NCBI GenBank assembly: GCA_963576475.1
Contig: OY754990.1
Coordinates: forward strand, 5,361,756 to 5,425,755
Source of the DNA: Molanna angustata
Taxonomy: Eukaryota; Arthropoda; Insecta; Trichoptera; Molannidae
Reading direction: 5' to 3'
DNA length: 64,000 bases
In this document: positions 44,190 through 54,640 of the stretch, piece by piece
Position numbering within the stretch: the stretch's first letter is position 1
How the letters are laid out: each line of letters opens with the position of its first letter
The notes under the pieces: generated by a model
Databases searched by the model: none
Seen by the model: the letters and a program-made list of their open reading frames with translations, nothing else
What the model was told of the DNA's origin: nothing
Program-made: the position numbers and the translations under genes

Positions 44190-44290
44190 TTGGTTTGATA
44201 CCTAATTCCTGGTCCCGGATTCGAATCCCTGTATAGTCACATTTTTCAAAATTGTTTTCAGTCTATATCAGTGGTACGATAACATTAAAA
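44190..44290 (+). mobile_element. SINE family B, partial
   Basis: 'gagttggtttgatacctaat', CCCGGATTCGAATCCCTG (box B), then TTTTCAAAATTGTTTTCAGTC. The head is worn and box A is incomplete. Confidence 0.55.
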
Positions 44291-44384
44291 TGTCTTACGG
44301 TCTAAATTTATTTATTTTATTTATTTATTTATTTATATGGCTCTACGCCTCTACGCCTCAAACATGAATTTAAAATATAGTGGT

Positions 44385-44663
44385 TACACAGGATGAAGAT
44401 CGCGAACCACTTCTACGCCGGTGATGCTATAGGACCCATTGGTCCTGTTCAACACCGGACACAGCCGCACGTCGGACAACACAAATATCCCCTATCAAGC
44501 GAGTACAACCACTACCCCTAAGAGTCCGACCACATTCGTGGAGACCCGTGAATCAAAGCAGGGGTTACCCTCCCAGCAGCTCCACGAACAACAGACTGCC
44601 ACAGGGAGCCTTCGCCACGCCCTTAGTACTTTCAGTTCTAAGTGGTTACACAGCATGGTTTGA
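44385..44663 (+). pseudogene. LINE 5'-end / ORF1-like remnant, relative of the GC-rich block
   Basis: The frame 44439-44663 reads MVLFNTGHSRTSDNTNIPYQ...TTTTPKSPTTFVETRES. Its opening (M-x-LF-x-TG-x-SR-x(4)-NI) and upstream DNA ('gatcgcgaaccacttctacg', CCGGTGATGCTATAGGACCC) match 26184-26460 in reverse. The two differ in the later half. No recognisable domain. Function unknown; ORF1 of a LINE is a guess from context. Confidence 0.45.
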
Positions 44664-44816
44664 ACAATATAAATGTAATACAACGGAACAAGGTGACGGG
44701 ACAGACTCCAAAAGGTACTTTTTGGATAATCATTACGCCGTACTCTTAAAAGTTACGTCTTCAACAAAAATATATTTTTTTCATCTTTTGTACTTTTTTC
44801 GTAATATTTTTTTTAA

Positions 44817-45826
44817 TCCAACTGTCGATTTGTTCAGGAGAACTTTGTTCTCTTAACATATCGACAATGTATCAAGCCAGAATACGCGAGAATTGTATGG
44901 AGAGGTCTACTTTTTTCACGGCTTTTCCAACTTTGAAGTCAAAAAACACCAACTTAGAGGCTTCGCAGCATATATGTTCCATACACGGATTTACTCAGAA
45001 TTCGGAGTAGAACATTTCGTGTGTCTGTGTGTGTGTGTGTCTGTGTGTCTGTGTGTCCGTCCCCCCCTTATAACTTTTGATCCGCTCAATTTACAGTGCC
45101 TAAAATTTCAGAATATACAAACAGTTACAGGCCTACAAAACTTTTATACTCGGAATTTTGAATTTTTGTTTCAGTCAGGGGTTATCAACTTTTGAATTTT
45201 TATTTTATTTTTCCATATATCTCAGAAACCATAAACGGTAGAACGCTGAAAATTGGTACAAACATAGACAAATACAAAATCTCCAATTTGTTTTTTCAAA
45301 AAAATTCCAGGGTTTCTCAAACATTTTTTATTAAGAAAAATATTTTTTTTATGATAAATTTATGAGTTTAACTGCCTATATTTCCCAAACTTTTACAATT
45401 ATCGAAAAAAGCCGAAACACCCCAACTAGATAATTTAATTTTCTATAAAAAATATTAACATTGTAGTAGAAGATCTCAATTTTTTTTTAACAATTTTTTT
45501 AAAAATTGAATTTAGTGACGACATCGCTTCATACATTTTGTATGGCAGTCGCCTATACACAATATGTAAGAAGACTTAATAGTTTGATACTTCATCTCCA
45601 AACATACATACATACCATCATGCTTTTTGCATATTCTGGGTAGGAAAAAGGATCTTCCTCCATACTATCCTATCTTGACATACATACCTACATATGTTGT
45701 ATAGAAAACAAAATATCTGAAAATATTCAATAATTTGTATCTATGGGTTTATAGTTTGGTACATATTCTTCAACTATACATACTATCGCTATCGACAGTT
45801 GGATCTCATGTGTTACATGCAACTAG
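44817..45826 (+). mobile_element. Helitron-like non-autonomous element, copy 3
   Basis: Ends as in copies 1 and 2: A|TCCAACTGTCGATTTGTTCA at the 5' side and TCGACAGTTGGA, CATGTGTTACATG, CAACTAG|T at the 3' side. A short TG microsatellite (about 45025-45056) and CCGTCCCCCCCTTATAACTT follow. The frame 44893-45195 is only the translation of the shared non-coding body. Confidence 0.75.
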
Positions 45827-45829
45827 TAA

Positions 45830-46360
45830 TACCTTTTTTCTCAGATTTTTTACCCATAATTCAACACTTATAAGGCTTAGAAACATTTTTTTTTTAAATA
45901 ATAGCTATTTTATAAATCTGAACATTGGCTCGATACGTTTTTATTCAATTTTCTCATTTTTTTTTATAAAATCAGATAAACCATAGTATTTTATGTAAAG
46001 CTCAATGCAAATACACTAACTTGGACGCACACGATTGTAATCTTTAAGGACGTTCATTCTTATACAATAGTTAATAAAGTTTGCATTTGACCTGCCTACA
46101 TTGCCTTACCCTGCCCCTTATGTTGCGCTTCGTCTTCTTGAGATGTCAGGCCCTCCCGACGGACGTTGCCAATCAGTTGGGCAAATGCTTCTCTATTTCT
46201 AGCAGTATGAAGCAGCTCTCACACGGTCTGTATACCTATGCCACCTGGGTGTCCATCTTAGACTCTTTTTGATTACGATTATAGCATTCAAGCCCGGATC
46301 ACTTCAGCCTTACACAATAATCGAAATACAAATCCTCCCCGAGGCCCGAAGGTTGTGATT
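45830..46360. other. no gene recognised
   Basis: T-rich sequence then a mixed segment (46080-46320). The latter reads on the minus strand like worn LINE tail sequence but without a clear motif. Confidence 0.35.
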
Positions 46361-46361
46361 A

Positions 46362-47187
46362 CATGAAAATTCTTCGAAACACAATTGTTCGAATGCGCAA
46401 TTGTACGAATAACAATTTTTCGAAAATCAGTTATCAGAATGACAATTGTCCGAAAGCAAATTATTCGAACTAACATTTGTTGGAAAACCAATTGACCGAA
46501 TTTAATATATTTTTGTGTCATTATGTTGCCTCCTTTGACATATTTGTTGCCAGTACTTAACATATATTCGATGAAGACTATTATTACTTGTTGTATTATT
46601 GTTGGGTTGGTACGTATGTTTGCACATTTTTAATAATTGATGTTTGACAGCGCGGTGCGTCGCCATGTTGTTTATTCCATAGATTTTTATTATACTTATT
46701 ATACTATGTAGATGTAGTACTCCGTGCAAAAAGTGAGTCATGGAATATCGCGCGTTTGACGTTTTGGTTGACAACATATTTCAGTTTTCCTTAAATTTCA
46801 ACACATCCTAAATAACTTTTCTCTAAATCTATATAAACAAAGTGTTTTTTTATGACAAATAAATCCCAAAACAATTCACATTAGTCGTTATTCTCTATGG
46901 AAAAACGATGTTGGTGCTAAAACGTCAAAAATCCTCCGGAAAAATGCCTCACTTCGATTCATACAAAATTCTCATCTAGTATATAATAATAAAAATCTAT
47001 GGTTTATTCGTTTCGCAATACTACCAACATGACGTCATAAAAATTCGAACAATTGTAATTTTTGATAATTGTGTGTTCGCAAAATTGTTTTTCGAAAAAA
47101 TGTGATTCGAATAATTGCCATTCGTAAAATTGATTTTCGTAAATTGAGCATTCGAATAATTGTTTTTCGAATAATTTTCCTGTCACC
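46362..47187. mobile_element. element bounded by inverted arrays of a TTCGAA motif
   Basis: 46362-46505 holds eight to nine 14-17-bp units of the form AATTgTTCGAAnnac. 47030-47187 holds about nine units of the same motif in inverted orientation. Both arrays finish, on the inner side, with the string CGAATTT. A MITE is nested between them (46677-47002). The small minus-strand frames across the right array (FEKQLFE repeats) come from the motif. Not coding. Confidence 0.6.
46677..47002. mobile_element. 326-bp MITE with CCATAGATTTTTATTATA termini
   Basis: Inverted ends CCATAGATTTTTATTATA (46677) and its complement ending at 47002. TTTATT is present on both sides (46671-46676, 47003-47008), which looks like the target duplication. 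No ORF. Nested in the TTCGAA-array element. Confidence 0.65.
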
Positions 47188-47269
47188 GAAGGCTGTCACT
47201 GTGGCGTGATAGTGTCGAACGCACGCAGCTACAGTGGACGTGTCAGTGGGACACAACCTGCGTTATCCA

Positions 47270-47440
47270 ACATGGGAAGCGCTCAATAGACTTATATATA
47301 ATAGCATTAATAGGATGGGTCTACACCAAACACTCGATCTTTCCACTTAACTCTATCGTCCTCCAGTCTCTTCATCTCTTTGTAACTGCTACAGTGCACG
47401 TCACCGATTATCTGGTCATCTGGTCTATATAGTTGGAATA
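47270..47440 (-). pseudogene. RTE-like LINE C-terminal trace
   Basis: Minus-strand frames give QITVTCTVAVTKR, then KRLEDDRVKWKDRVFGVDPS, close to the last residues of RTE-type ORFs (..LA.DR..W...). Frameshifted and short. Confidence 0.45.
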
Positions 47441-47954
47441 AATAAAAGTTCTATAATTGAAAAAATATTTACTCTATAACAAAATCTTTTCTCTGATTAT
47501 AACAATAGGTATTGAAGGGCGTGATGGTATTCTGCTTGTTTAATTTAATTTTACACATCAGTTGGTGTATTTTTCGGTCGATCTGTACCGTCTGACCTCA
47601 CACACACACACGGTTTTCTTCGACAGGCACTTGAAATGCTCGGCATAGTTTGGGGGAATTCTTTTGTATATCGTTTGTAGAGCTTTTTAGAGGAATTTTC
47701 CACTCTTTGCAATTTCGAGAGATGGACCCTCTTTACTTGGGGTCGGGCCCACGCACACACGAGGGTAAAATGCCCACATTTCACGATAAATTTTGAGGTT
47801 ATCTTTGAACGAAATTTTTCGGGTGAAAGCGGTGAGTTTAACCGCGATTTTAATTTATTTTCCTCAATATTAATCTCCACTATTACGAAATATTGTAGCG
47901 TTTTAGTTTCCGAATTCAAAAGTGTATCAAATAACATATTTTTTTTTTTTTTTA

Positions 47955-48110
47955 TCCAACTGTCGATTCGTTCATGAGAATTCAATTATCTGAATGAATC
48001 GACATTATTAAGCCAAGATGCGTGTACGAAGGAAAATTTTGTATGGCGTAGTGGACTTTTTGCATGCTAATAACACCAACTAGAGGCATCGCAGCATACT
48101 ATTACCGAGT
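47955..48110 (+). mobile_element. diverged 5' end of the Helitron-like family
   Basis: A|TCCAACTGTCGATTCGTTCA at 47955, followed by sequence related to copies 1-3 (AATCGACATTATTAAGCCA, 'gaggcatcgcagcatacta'). It ends without a recognisable 3' terminus. A T-run precedes it. Confidence 0.55.
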
Positions 48111-48206
48111 ACTATAGATAGTTTACGTTTATAAGTAAGACGGATAATATTTATTTTTTAAGAGAACCGGGAGGCGTATTTACCTTTCCATGTTGATTAG
48201 GAGGCA

Positions 48207-49381
48207 AGTACTGCCTCGAATTAGGAACTAGTTTGTTACACTAATGCACTTAAAATCTCGTGTTGAATTCAAGGCACGTGTCCTCCAATTATGCACACGG
48301 TTTAGCAACGCAAACTGTTCCTGCTTATACGTGTTCATTTTAAGGCACGCGTCTTTCAATCGTACACAGGTATATAAATTTTACCATGCGTAATGATTGA
48401 GCGTTACAAGGCTGTGTTAGAGGCATTTTTGTGTATGATTGTTTTTGTTTTAATATATTTATTTACATAAATCTACATTATATCATAAAAAATCGTTGAC
48501 AATATTTTTTGTATGAGATTGGTACTCAATGAAATAATTACACTTTGCGTCGTAATTACCTTCACAAGATATAGATCATTGAATTTTACATTGGTAATTA
48601 TCCTTGTCTCCTTCGTAATATACAATTTTAAAATTGTCCAAAATATTCGATTACTTACACAATGGTACAAGTAGGTAAATAAGACAAAAATGACCTTATA
48701 AGTCTGGCGCAATTCAGGGGTGACTTCTATGCGAAAAATGCATTTCTCACCTCAGGTATAAGAATTGTTGCTCTCATTATTTACAAAAAACCAATTCTCT
48801 CAATAGATGACGTTACAACAAAATAAATAAAAATAACAGGAATGTTGTTCATAATTTCACACATAGATGGCTGTAGTAAAAATTCCTTATTTTCAAGCGA
48901 AAAGAATTTCAGTAATACAATATATAGAACTTTCAAAATTGAATTGATAGGGATCTCATAAAAAAGGCATAATTGGTGAATGTTGCGCAAGCGCATAAAG
49001 TAATCACGTAAACCAGCCGATGACAGGTCGTAAGCCCTGTAGGTGCCTTGATTTCCCGGTTCTCCTACAGTAAATATTCCAACTTCGTCTCTATTGAGAT
49101 AATTAAAAATCTGTTAAAAAATATCTTTGACTCCCGACAGGGAAAAAAATCCAATGTTTGCGCATATGCAATTATAAAAATATTCAAAATAACTGATTAC
49201 TACCATAATACATATAGTCTGTGAACAAGATACAAATGTGACAGTGACAAACGAAATGCGAGCGAAATGAAATAGCTTGCGAACTTCATGGCTATAAAAT
49301 ATTATCATATTCAATAATTAATTGCCTTGAATTAAACACGAGTTTTTAAGTGCAAACGAGTGCCTAATTCGAGGCAGTACA
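48207..49381. mobile_element. 1.2 kb element with about 65-bp imperfect inverted ends
   Basis: Left GTACTGCCTCGAATTAGGAA ... 'ttaaaatctcgtgttgaatt' and right TGCCTTGAATTAAACACGAG ... CTAATTCGAGGCAGTAC are inverted copies. The interior includes a family-M MITE fragment (48950-49130). The internal small frames are not recognisable. Confidence 0.5.
48950..49140. mobile_element. MITE family M fragment
   Basis: TTGCGCAAGCGCATAAAGTA, CCAGCCGATGACAGGTCGTA, GTAGGTGCCTTGATTTCC and CCAACTTCGTCTCTATTGAG match the elements at 18425 and 23310 in order. Confidence 0.65.
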
Positions 49382-49630
49382 CTAGGCAGTATTCGAAGTA
49401 GGAAATAGGCACCCACAGGACTTGCACAAAGTTCACCACGGGGAGGCTTGAAATGTTACTTTCAAATGTATCCTCATTGTACTAGACAATGGCATGCAAG
49501 CTACTCCCCCGATTAAACGGTAGGTATGTGTATTTTTGGCTTTAAATATGTTTAAACAACACAGGTAAACACTTCGGTGATAAAGTGTTATTGGATTGAA
49601 AAATGAATAAGGATTTGAAAATTATTTATA

Positions 49631-49742
49631 TGTATACCAACCAACATAATATTACGTACTAGCTTTGTCATACAAAGATAAAATTTTGTATACCAACCAA
49701 CATAATATTACGTACTAGCTTTGTCATACAAAGATAAAATTT
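49631..49742. repeat. 56-bp direct duplication
   Basis: TGTATACCAACCAACATAAT starts at 49631 and at 49687. The two 56-bp copies look identical. Confidence 0.9.
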
Positions 49743-49894
49743 CGATTAACGAATTTTGAAAGATTTATATTTATAATAGATTATGAGAATATATTGTGTT
49801 TAACATGACAAAACGATTGTTATTATTTATTATTATACGCGTACTTTCGGATTTTTTTTTGAGCGGTTTTCAATATAAGCGTTTTAAAAAAAAA

Positions 49895-50570
49895 AAAAAA
49901 AGTAGGTACCTATTTAAACAAAATGAAAATCAACTGTAGGTACATACCTACCTATTAAAACAAAATAAAATACGTAAGTTGATATGCACTTTTAATTTTA
50001 TTTATACCGACAGCGTTGACTAGGAAGAATTCCATTTATAAATAAACAAAAAGACCAGATGAAAAGGCCATCACCAGGTGAAACGGTCGTCCTGGAGAGG
50101 AATAAAATAAATGTAGAAAGAAAAACAAGTGTTTAATTTATAAACAGCTTTTTAAAAAAATAAAAAAACTAAAGAAGGTACAAAACAAAATCAGAAACAA
50201 AAGTAGATACCTACTTAAACAAAATAAAAAAAACAAAAGTAGATAACAAAAGTATTTAAACAAAATCGAAAACAATGTAGGTAGGTACCGTTTTAAAATA
50301 AATGAAAATCAAAAGTAGCTATCTAAACAAAATAAAAAAAAACTATAGATGGTAGGTACCAAAACAAAATTTAAATCAAAGGTACCTATTTAAATAAAGT
50401 AAAAAACAAGAAGTTACCTATTTAAATAATAATAAAAACGATAGTAGGTACATATGTAAACAAAAAAAAACAAAAGTACTTAGATACTTATTTAAACAAA
50501 ATAAAAAAAACAAAAGAAGATACTTATTTAAACAAAATAAAAAAAACAAAAGTAGGTGCAAAGACAAACA
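49895..50570. repeat. TAGGTA/AAACAAAA-rich tandem array
   Basis: Irregular units of about 30-45 bp of the type 'acaaaagtaggtacctattt' + 'aaacaaaataaaaaa' recur a dozen times or so. The array is interrupted at 49985-50150 by Penelope-like copy c. Related short tracts occur elsewhere in the window. Confidence 0.75.
49985..50150 (+). mobile_element. Penelope-like short element with hammerhead-like core (copy c)
   Basis: It opens with GACAGCGTTGACTAGGAAGA, ATTCCATT. Core: CCAG (50055-50058), AUGAAAAG, stem II GCC/GGU (50067-50069, 50077-50079), GAAAC (50080-50084), GGUC, GUC (50089-50091), CUGG (50092-50095). The downstream part ('aaataaatgtagaaagaaaa', ACAAGTGTTTAATTTAT) is the single-copy version of the arm that is duplicated inverted in copy b. 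Located within the TAGGTA array. Confidence 0.6.
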
Positions 50571-50779
50571 AGAGATTCGGGCAAAGAGACATTACTACTA
50601 TTTAGCTACTAATATTTTATTACCATAGTACTCCATATTATGATAATTATATCCATGATATGGGTAGTCATGAGGGTTTTGATTTCACTTTTTGACCGGA
50701 CTTACCCCCCAGGCTTCGCCTAATGAGTTGATAAATTACATTGTAACATTTAAGTTTTTTGTTTTAATGTATTTATTTA

Positions 50780-51110
50780 TTTATTTTACCTTTTATCACA
50801 ACATATTTATAATAACAACAATAAGTAGATTACTGCTGCCCAACTAGGAAATCATGTTCTAGGACTAGCAGCTTACAATTTTTGTTAACAATTATATGCA
50901 ATTATGAACCAGGTGATTGTTCCCGTTCCACACTAAATATGTACACAATCTCAACTTTCTGCAATCACAATCATTACCTCAACAAACATATGGGCTCACA
51001 CAAAACAGATCAACCAGGTCCCAATGTCCGCCATAATACCAGTCATAAATCCAATCTCTGACACGATTTTTATTTCAGAGCCATAGAAAGAGACTGCACT
51101 CTATTATGGA
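50780..51110 (-). mobile_element. LINE 3' end family with hairpin (relative of 33740-34400)
   Basis: Hairpin 50832-50872 (ACTGCTGCCC, AACTAGG..., GGACTAGCAG with one mismatch), 'attatgaaccaggtgattgt', CCGTTCCACACTAAATATG, CAGGTCCCAATGTCCGCC and 'ttttatttcagagcca'. No open RT sequence. Confidence 0.65.
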
Positions 51111-51299
51111 AATATATAAATAAAAAAATCATGTCTTTTAAGTGAGACAAGACTAGTGTGTGGGCATACACGCATGTTTCGCGATTTCGTTTACAAGGTG
51201 TTCTACACCCGCACATTTGTCGTTGTTGACCCCATATTTTTTTTTTTTTTTTATTTATTTATGATCATATAAACATATACATTATTTTAATATAAGATA

Positions 51300-51334
51300 G
51301 CCGCCTCACTAGAATAAATCTGTTCTGAAGCAGC
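51300..51334 (-). other. LINE 3'-end hairpin downstream of an intact RT ORF
   Basis: On the minus strand GGCUGCUUCA pairs with UGAGGCGGCU using two G-U wobbles, which would be C-A mismatches on the plus strand. Inner stem AGA/UCU, conserved unpaired GAAC and AGU. The wobble direction supports structure in the LINE sense RNA. Confidence 0.7.
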
Positions 51335-51503
51335 CACCTGTACATTTGTGAAATTATTACATTACATTAAAAAACAAAAGAATAAGAAAGCTATAAAAAT
51401 AAACATTAGGAATACTTACATAATTTTAAATTAAAAAATACAGTTTTAAAAGTGAAATAAATAAAAATAAACACAATATAAACAGACAACAAAAAATAAT
51501 TAG

Positions 51504-52793
51504 TTAAGAAATTATTGTTGCAACGTTACTTTCATTTTGGGTTCTACCCACATCGAGTAGCCACTTGGTACCACGGGCTTTGAATTGAGTTAACCCTTTA
51601 AGGTCCGATGGCAATTTATTATAAATTCGAGGTGCAGTAAATACAAAAAATCTTTGCCCAAATTTAGTATTCATTTTTGGCACCAAGTAGTTACCCGATA
51701 TTTTACCTCTTGTGTTATTCAAGATGGAGTATTTTTGAGGAGGTTTGTTTTTTAGAAATAGAATTAATATTGATCTGGTATAAAGCTGCCTCACATCCAA
51801 TACTTTGAATTGCTTAAAAAGTTCTTCAGAACAATACCTAAAAGGCTTTTTGTTGATAACTCTTACCACAAATTTTTGTGATTTAATTAGTGGATCCAGT
51901 AATGTACGCGCAGCACCACCCCAGGCACTAATTGCATAACTGATAATACTCTGGCACAGAGCGTAGTACACCATTTTTAATAGTGAAATGTTCATAAAGC
52001 TACGTAGAATTTTGAATATATATATTAATCTTCGCACCTTGGCGCTAACATATTCAATGTGTGGGACCCATCTCAGACCGTCATCCAATATTATACCGAG
52101 ATACTTGATTTCAGTTGCCCTTTCAATAGTCTCGCAGTTACACTGTAGGGCTGCATTTGTAGAGCAAGTGTGTACTTTAATGAAATTTGGGATGGTGGGG
52201 TTCTCTTGTTTGTTGATTGAAAATGCTAAGAATTTAGTTTTTGTGGAGTTAAGAGTTAGTAGATGGTCATCAAGTAGACTCTTGATAGCTGAAATACATT
52301 TTTCTGCCCTTTTAAATGTTTCCGTCCATGTAACACCATTAATAATAATGGCTGTATCATCTGCGTAGCTAATTGTGATTTCGCTATCTATAGTAGTTTT
52401 TAAAATGTTATTTATATATATCAAGAACAATATTGGTCCAAGTGTGCTTCCTTGAGGTACGCCATATTTTATGTACATAGAGTTGCTGCGAGTGCCGTTT
52501 ATTTCTACAGATTGCTTTCTGAGTTCTAGATAGTTCTTGAACCAATCTAGTCGAGTACCAGTGATACCTATCGAATGCAGCATGTTTAAAAGCATGGAAT
52601 GTGATATGGTATCAAACGCCTTAGAAAAGTCTATGAAAATGCCCAGAACCTTCTGTCTTTTGTCCATATTTGTGGCAATATTTTCCACCACCTCCGCAAT
52701 GGCATCTTCGGTTCCCATATTTGACCTAAACCCGTATTGATTTTCAGAAAGAATTTTATAATTTTCAAGGTAAACCATGAGTCTCTTTTTCAC
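51504..52793 (-). CDS. non-LTR retrotransposon reverse transcriptase (partial, open for 429 codons)
   Basis: RNA-directed DNA polymerase of a LINE. Visible: FRSNMGTEDAI near residue 23; motif A FIDFSKAFDTISHSMLL (about 53-69) with the first catalytic Asp; motif B GVPQGSTLGPILFLIYINNI (about 111-130); motif C SYADDTAII (about 141-149) with the catalytic DD; then the thumb (IKYLGIILDDGLRWVPHI) and the C-terminal APRIYNKLPSDL tail. No stop or frameshift. The nominal start (a GTG at 52793) is not real: the protein enters in the middle of the RT fingers because the copy is 5'-truncated. Unlikely to act alone, since the endonuclease is absent. Confidence 0.85.
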   Translation of the reverse strand: MKKRLMVYLENYKILSENQYGFRSNMGTEDAIAEVVENIATNMDKRQKVLGIFIDFSKAFDTISHSMLLNMLHSIGITGTRLDWFKNYLELRKQSVEINGTRSNSMYIKYGVPQGSTLGPILFLIYINNILKTTIDSEITISYADDTAIIINGVTWTETFKRAEKCISAIKSLLDDHLLTLNSTKTKFLAFSINKQENPTIPNFIKVHTCSTNAALQCNCETIERATEIKYLGIILDDGLRWVPHIEYVSAKVRRLIYIFKILRSFMNISLLKMVYYALCQSIISYAISAWGGAARTLLDPLIKSQKFVVRVINKKPFRYCSEELFKQFKVLDVRQLYTRSILILFLKNKPPQKYSILNNTRGKISGNYLVPKMNTKFGQRFFVFTAPRIYNKLPSDLKGLTQFKARGTKWLLDVGRTQNESNVATIIS

Positions 52794-53324
52794 TATTATT
52801 TTTCACTATATTATATTGGGATTTGCCGTGATGGTACTAATGATGCACGTAGTATCGTGTAAATGGAGGTTCTCAAGGCACGTGCGTTTTTTGCGTTTTA
52901 TAATTTGATTTATTTGTTTTGTGTGTATGTGTTTTTGTTTTTTTTTTTGGGAAATTGTCTATTTCAATCTTTTTGTTGTGTGTGTGTGCCGAATACTATT
53001 TATCCACCTTCTCGCACATATTTTCCGCCCGACAAAACATGCAAAACGGCCCGGGGGAGTGAGAAGTCAACATACAACCTTTTCAGCTGAAAACATGCCG
53101 AAATATTTGCGATATTTGTCTCTTTCTATCTGGGCCGCACCTGTTGTAATGCCGCCCGTCGCACTTTATCGTAATGTAGTCTCCTGTGTCCTGAATCTGA
53201 CTCCTGATCTTTGGGTCATATCTTGGTTCGGTTCGAGTTTTTGGGGCCAAACCAGTAAAGTTGGGAGTGGCCGCAGCTCCATCATAAGATTCAGGGGAAA
53301 AAGGTCGGTACCCCCTACAATTCT

Positions 53325-53955
53325 AACGCGACGTCCTACGTAGGCGATTCAAAGCGAACGCGATTGCGAAGCGATCCGATGCGGTTACACGCGAATTCAA
53401 TGCGATGCGGTGCGACGCTGCGGCTCTGTCCTACGTGAGCGCGAATCGAGCATCTGACATTATTCTTAACCAAAAAAAATATGGCACCGCTTCCAATTCG
53501 AGCAAAAATATCAAACCAACTGATCGCGTTCGCTTCGCCGCGCCGCATTGTACCCTACTCGCGATTGGTAACGTAGGACACTTACGCTACGTCCTACGTA
53601 GGCGATTCAAAGCGAACGCGATTGCGAAGCGATGCGGCGCGGATACAAGCGAATTCAATGCGAAGCGGTGTTACGCGGCGGCTCTGTCCTACGTGTGCGC
53701 GAATCGTTCCTTCTGCCGCCAGCTACTGTCATGGATGTACGTATATAAAATACTCAAGAAGTATGTACGGCCGAGAAGTGAAACTAATATTGTGTACTTA
53801 GAGAGGCATATTGGGGGATATCACGATTTGTATGAAAAATTACGTGATCTTGAATTAATAAATGAGACTGAATTTACATCTTTCCGGGAAACATATCAAA
53901 ATTTGACATTCGTGCAAGCGTGTTTTGAACAACATCCTATTGTAAAATAGCAATA
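53325..53955 (+). mobile_element. GC-rich inverted-repeat elements with GTCCTACGTAGGCGATTC ends
   Basis: CGTCCTACGTAGGCGATTCA begins at about 53330 and again near 53590, each followed by AAGCGAACGCGATTGCGAAG, 'cgaattcaatgcga.gcggtg' and GGCTCTGTCCTACGTG. The inverted end (GCGTTCGCTTTGAATCGCCT...) is at 54905 and 54980. The long frame 53405-53950 mostly translates these ends. A non-autonomous DNA transposon family. Confidence 0.6.
53720..53950 (+). pseudogene. unrecognised coding-like end inside the GC-rich element
   Basis: Frame ...SWMYVYKILKKYVRPRSETN, IVYLERHIGGYHDLYEKLRD, LELINETEFTSFRETYQNLT, FVQACFEQHPIVK then stop, with AATAAA 12 bp downstream (TAAATAAATGTG). The composition is protein-like (amphipathic, charged) and unlike the flanking GC-rich ends. 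I do not recognise the family. It may be a short exon or the remnant of the protein carried by the autonomous partner. No start of its own is apparent. Confidence 0.35.
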
Positions 53956-53999
53956 GTAAATAAATGTGTTTACTTGTAGTCCCATTTTTTTTTTTTTTC

Positions 54000-54640
54000 A
54001 TTTATTAATTTCCATAATACAATATAAAATAAAATATAAAATATTATTCATGAAATATATAAATGGAATTTATTACCTCACTAGGCAAAGCCTGTTCTGA
54101 GGTAATACTAGGCAATAAGTAAGCATAAATTTCAGCTACGTGAATTCTTAACATCTAAGTCATAAAAAAATATAAAAAAGTACATCTAAAATACGATTGT
54201 AGATATATGAAAAAAATTATTGTGTTTTCGTTAATGTGAGGATGTGTTGCATGTGTGGATATGTGTAAAAGGGTGTATGAAAAAGATTTTGATTGTAAAT
54301 TATATTAAAATTATCTTAGGACAAACGTCAAGTCTCTCTCTGACTCTTCCCTCCCTCTCCGAATCAACCAATCAGTAACCAGCTTTCCAAAATTATGCCC
54401 ACTCGGCTGTACTAAGTCCAAGATATCAGACATAACCATATTATATATTCTGGGTGCTAAAAATGTGTAGTGTCTCTGGGCAAAAGTAGTCTGTGTATGA
54501 GTCGGTAGCAGCAAATGTCTATTTCTTGTATTAAAAGTAAGGGTGTATTGTGGTTTATATATTGCTGGGTTTTTATGTAGTTGAATGACTATTGTTCTAA
54601 TATAGAGTTGTCTAACATCAAGGACCTTGAAGGACCTTTA
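54000..54640 (-). mobile_element. Jockey/CR1-like LINE 3' end with perfect hairpin
   Basis: Coding end 54311-54514 (minus strand) reads TTFAQRHYTFLAPRIYNMVM...VTDWLIRRGREESE. The 3' UTR holds a perfect 10-bp hairpin (TATTACCTCA 54071-54080 with TGAGGTAATA 54098-54107; inner stem AGGC/GCCT) and an A/T-rich tail at 53985-54010. It is inserted between the two halves of the GC-rich element. Confidence 0.8.

Larger units (their letters stand above)
51241..52810 (-). mobile_element. Jockey/CR1-like LINE, 5'-truncated, largely intact RT
   Basis: The element runs from a truncated 5' side near 52810 through the ORF, a 3' UTR (51340-51503), the hairpin (51300-51335) and a poly(A)-like tail (51241-51253 on the plus strand as a T-run, then TTTATTTATG). 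This is the best-preserved Jockey/CR1-type LINE in the window. The endonuclease and ORF1 are missing. Confidence 0.8.

Noticed and set aside
47551..47985. 144-codon minus-strand open frame
   Set aside because: No recognisable domain, low-complexity Lys-rich start inside the T-run and Helitron-like 5' end, no second copy to support it.
51988..52368. Plus-strand frame of 126 codons
   Set aside because: Antisense shadow of the LINE reverse transcriptase at 51504-52793.
53405..53720. N-terminal part of the 181-codon frame as a protein
   Set aside because: It translates GC-rich terminal repeats that occur several times in both orientations; only the 53720-53950 part looks protein-like.
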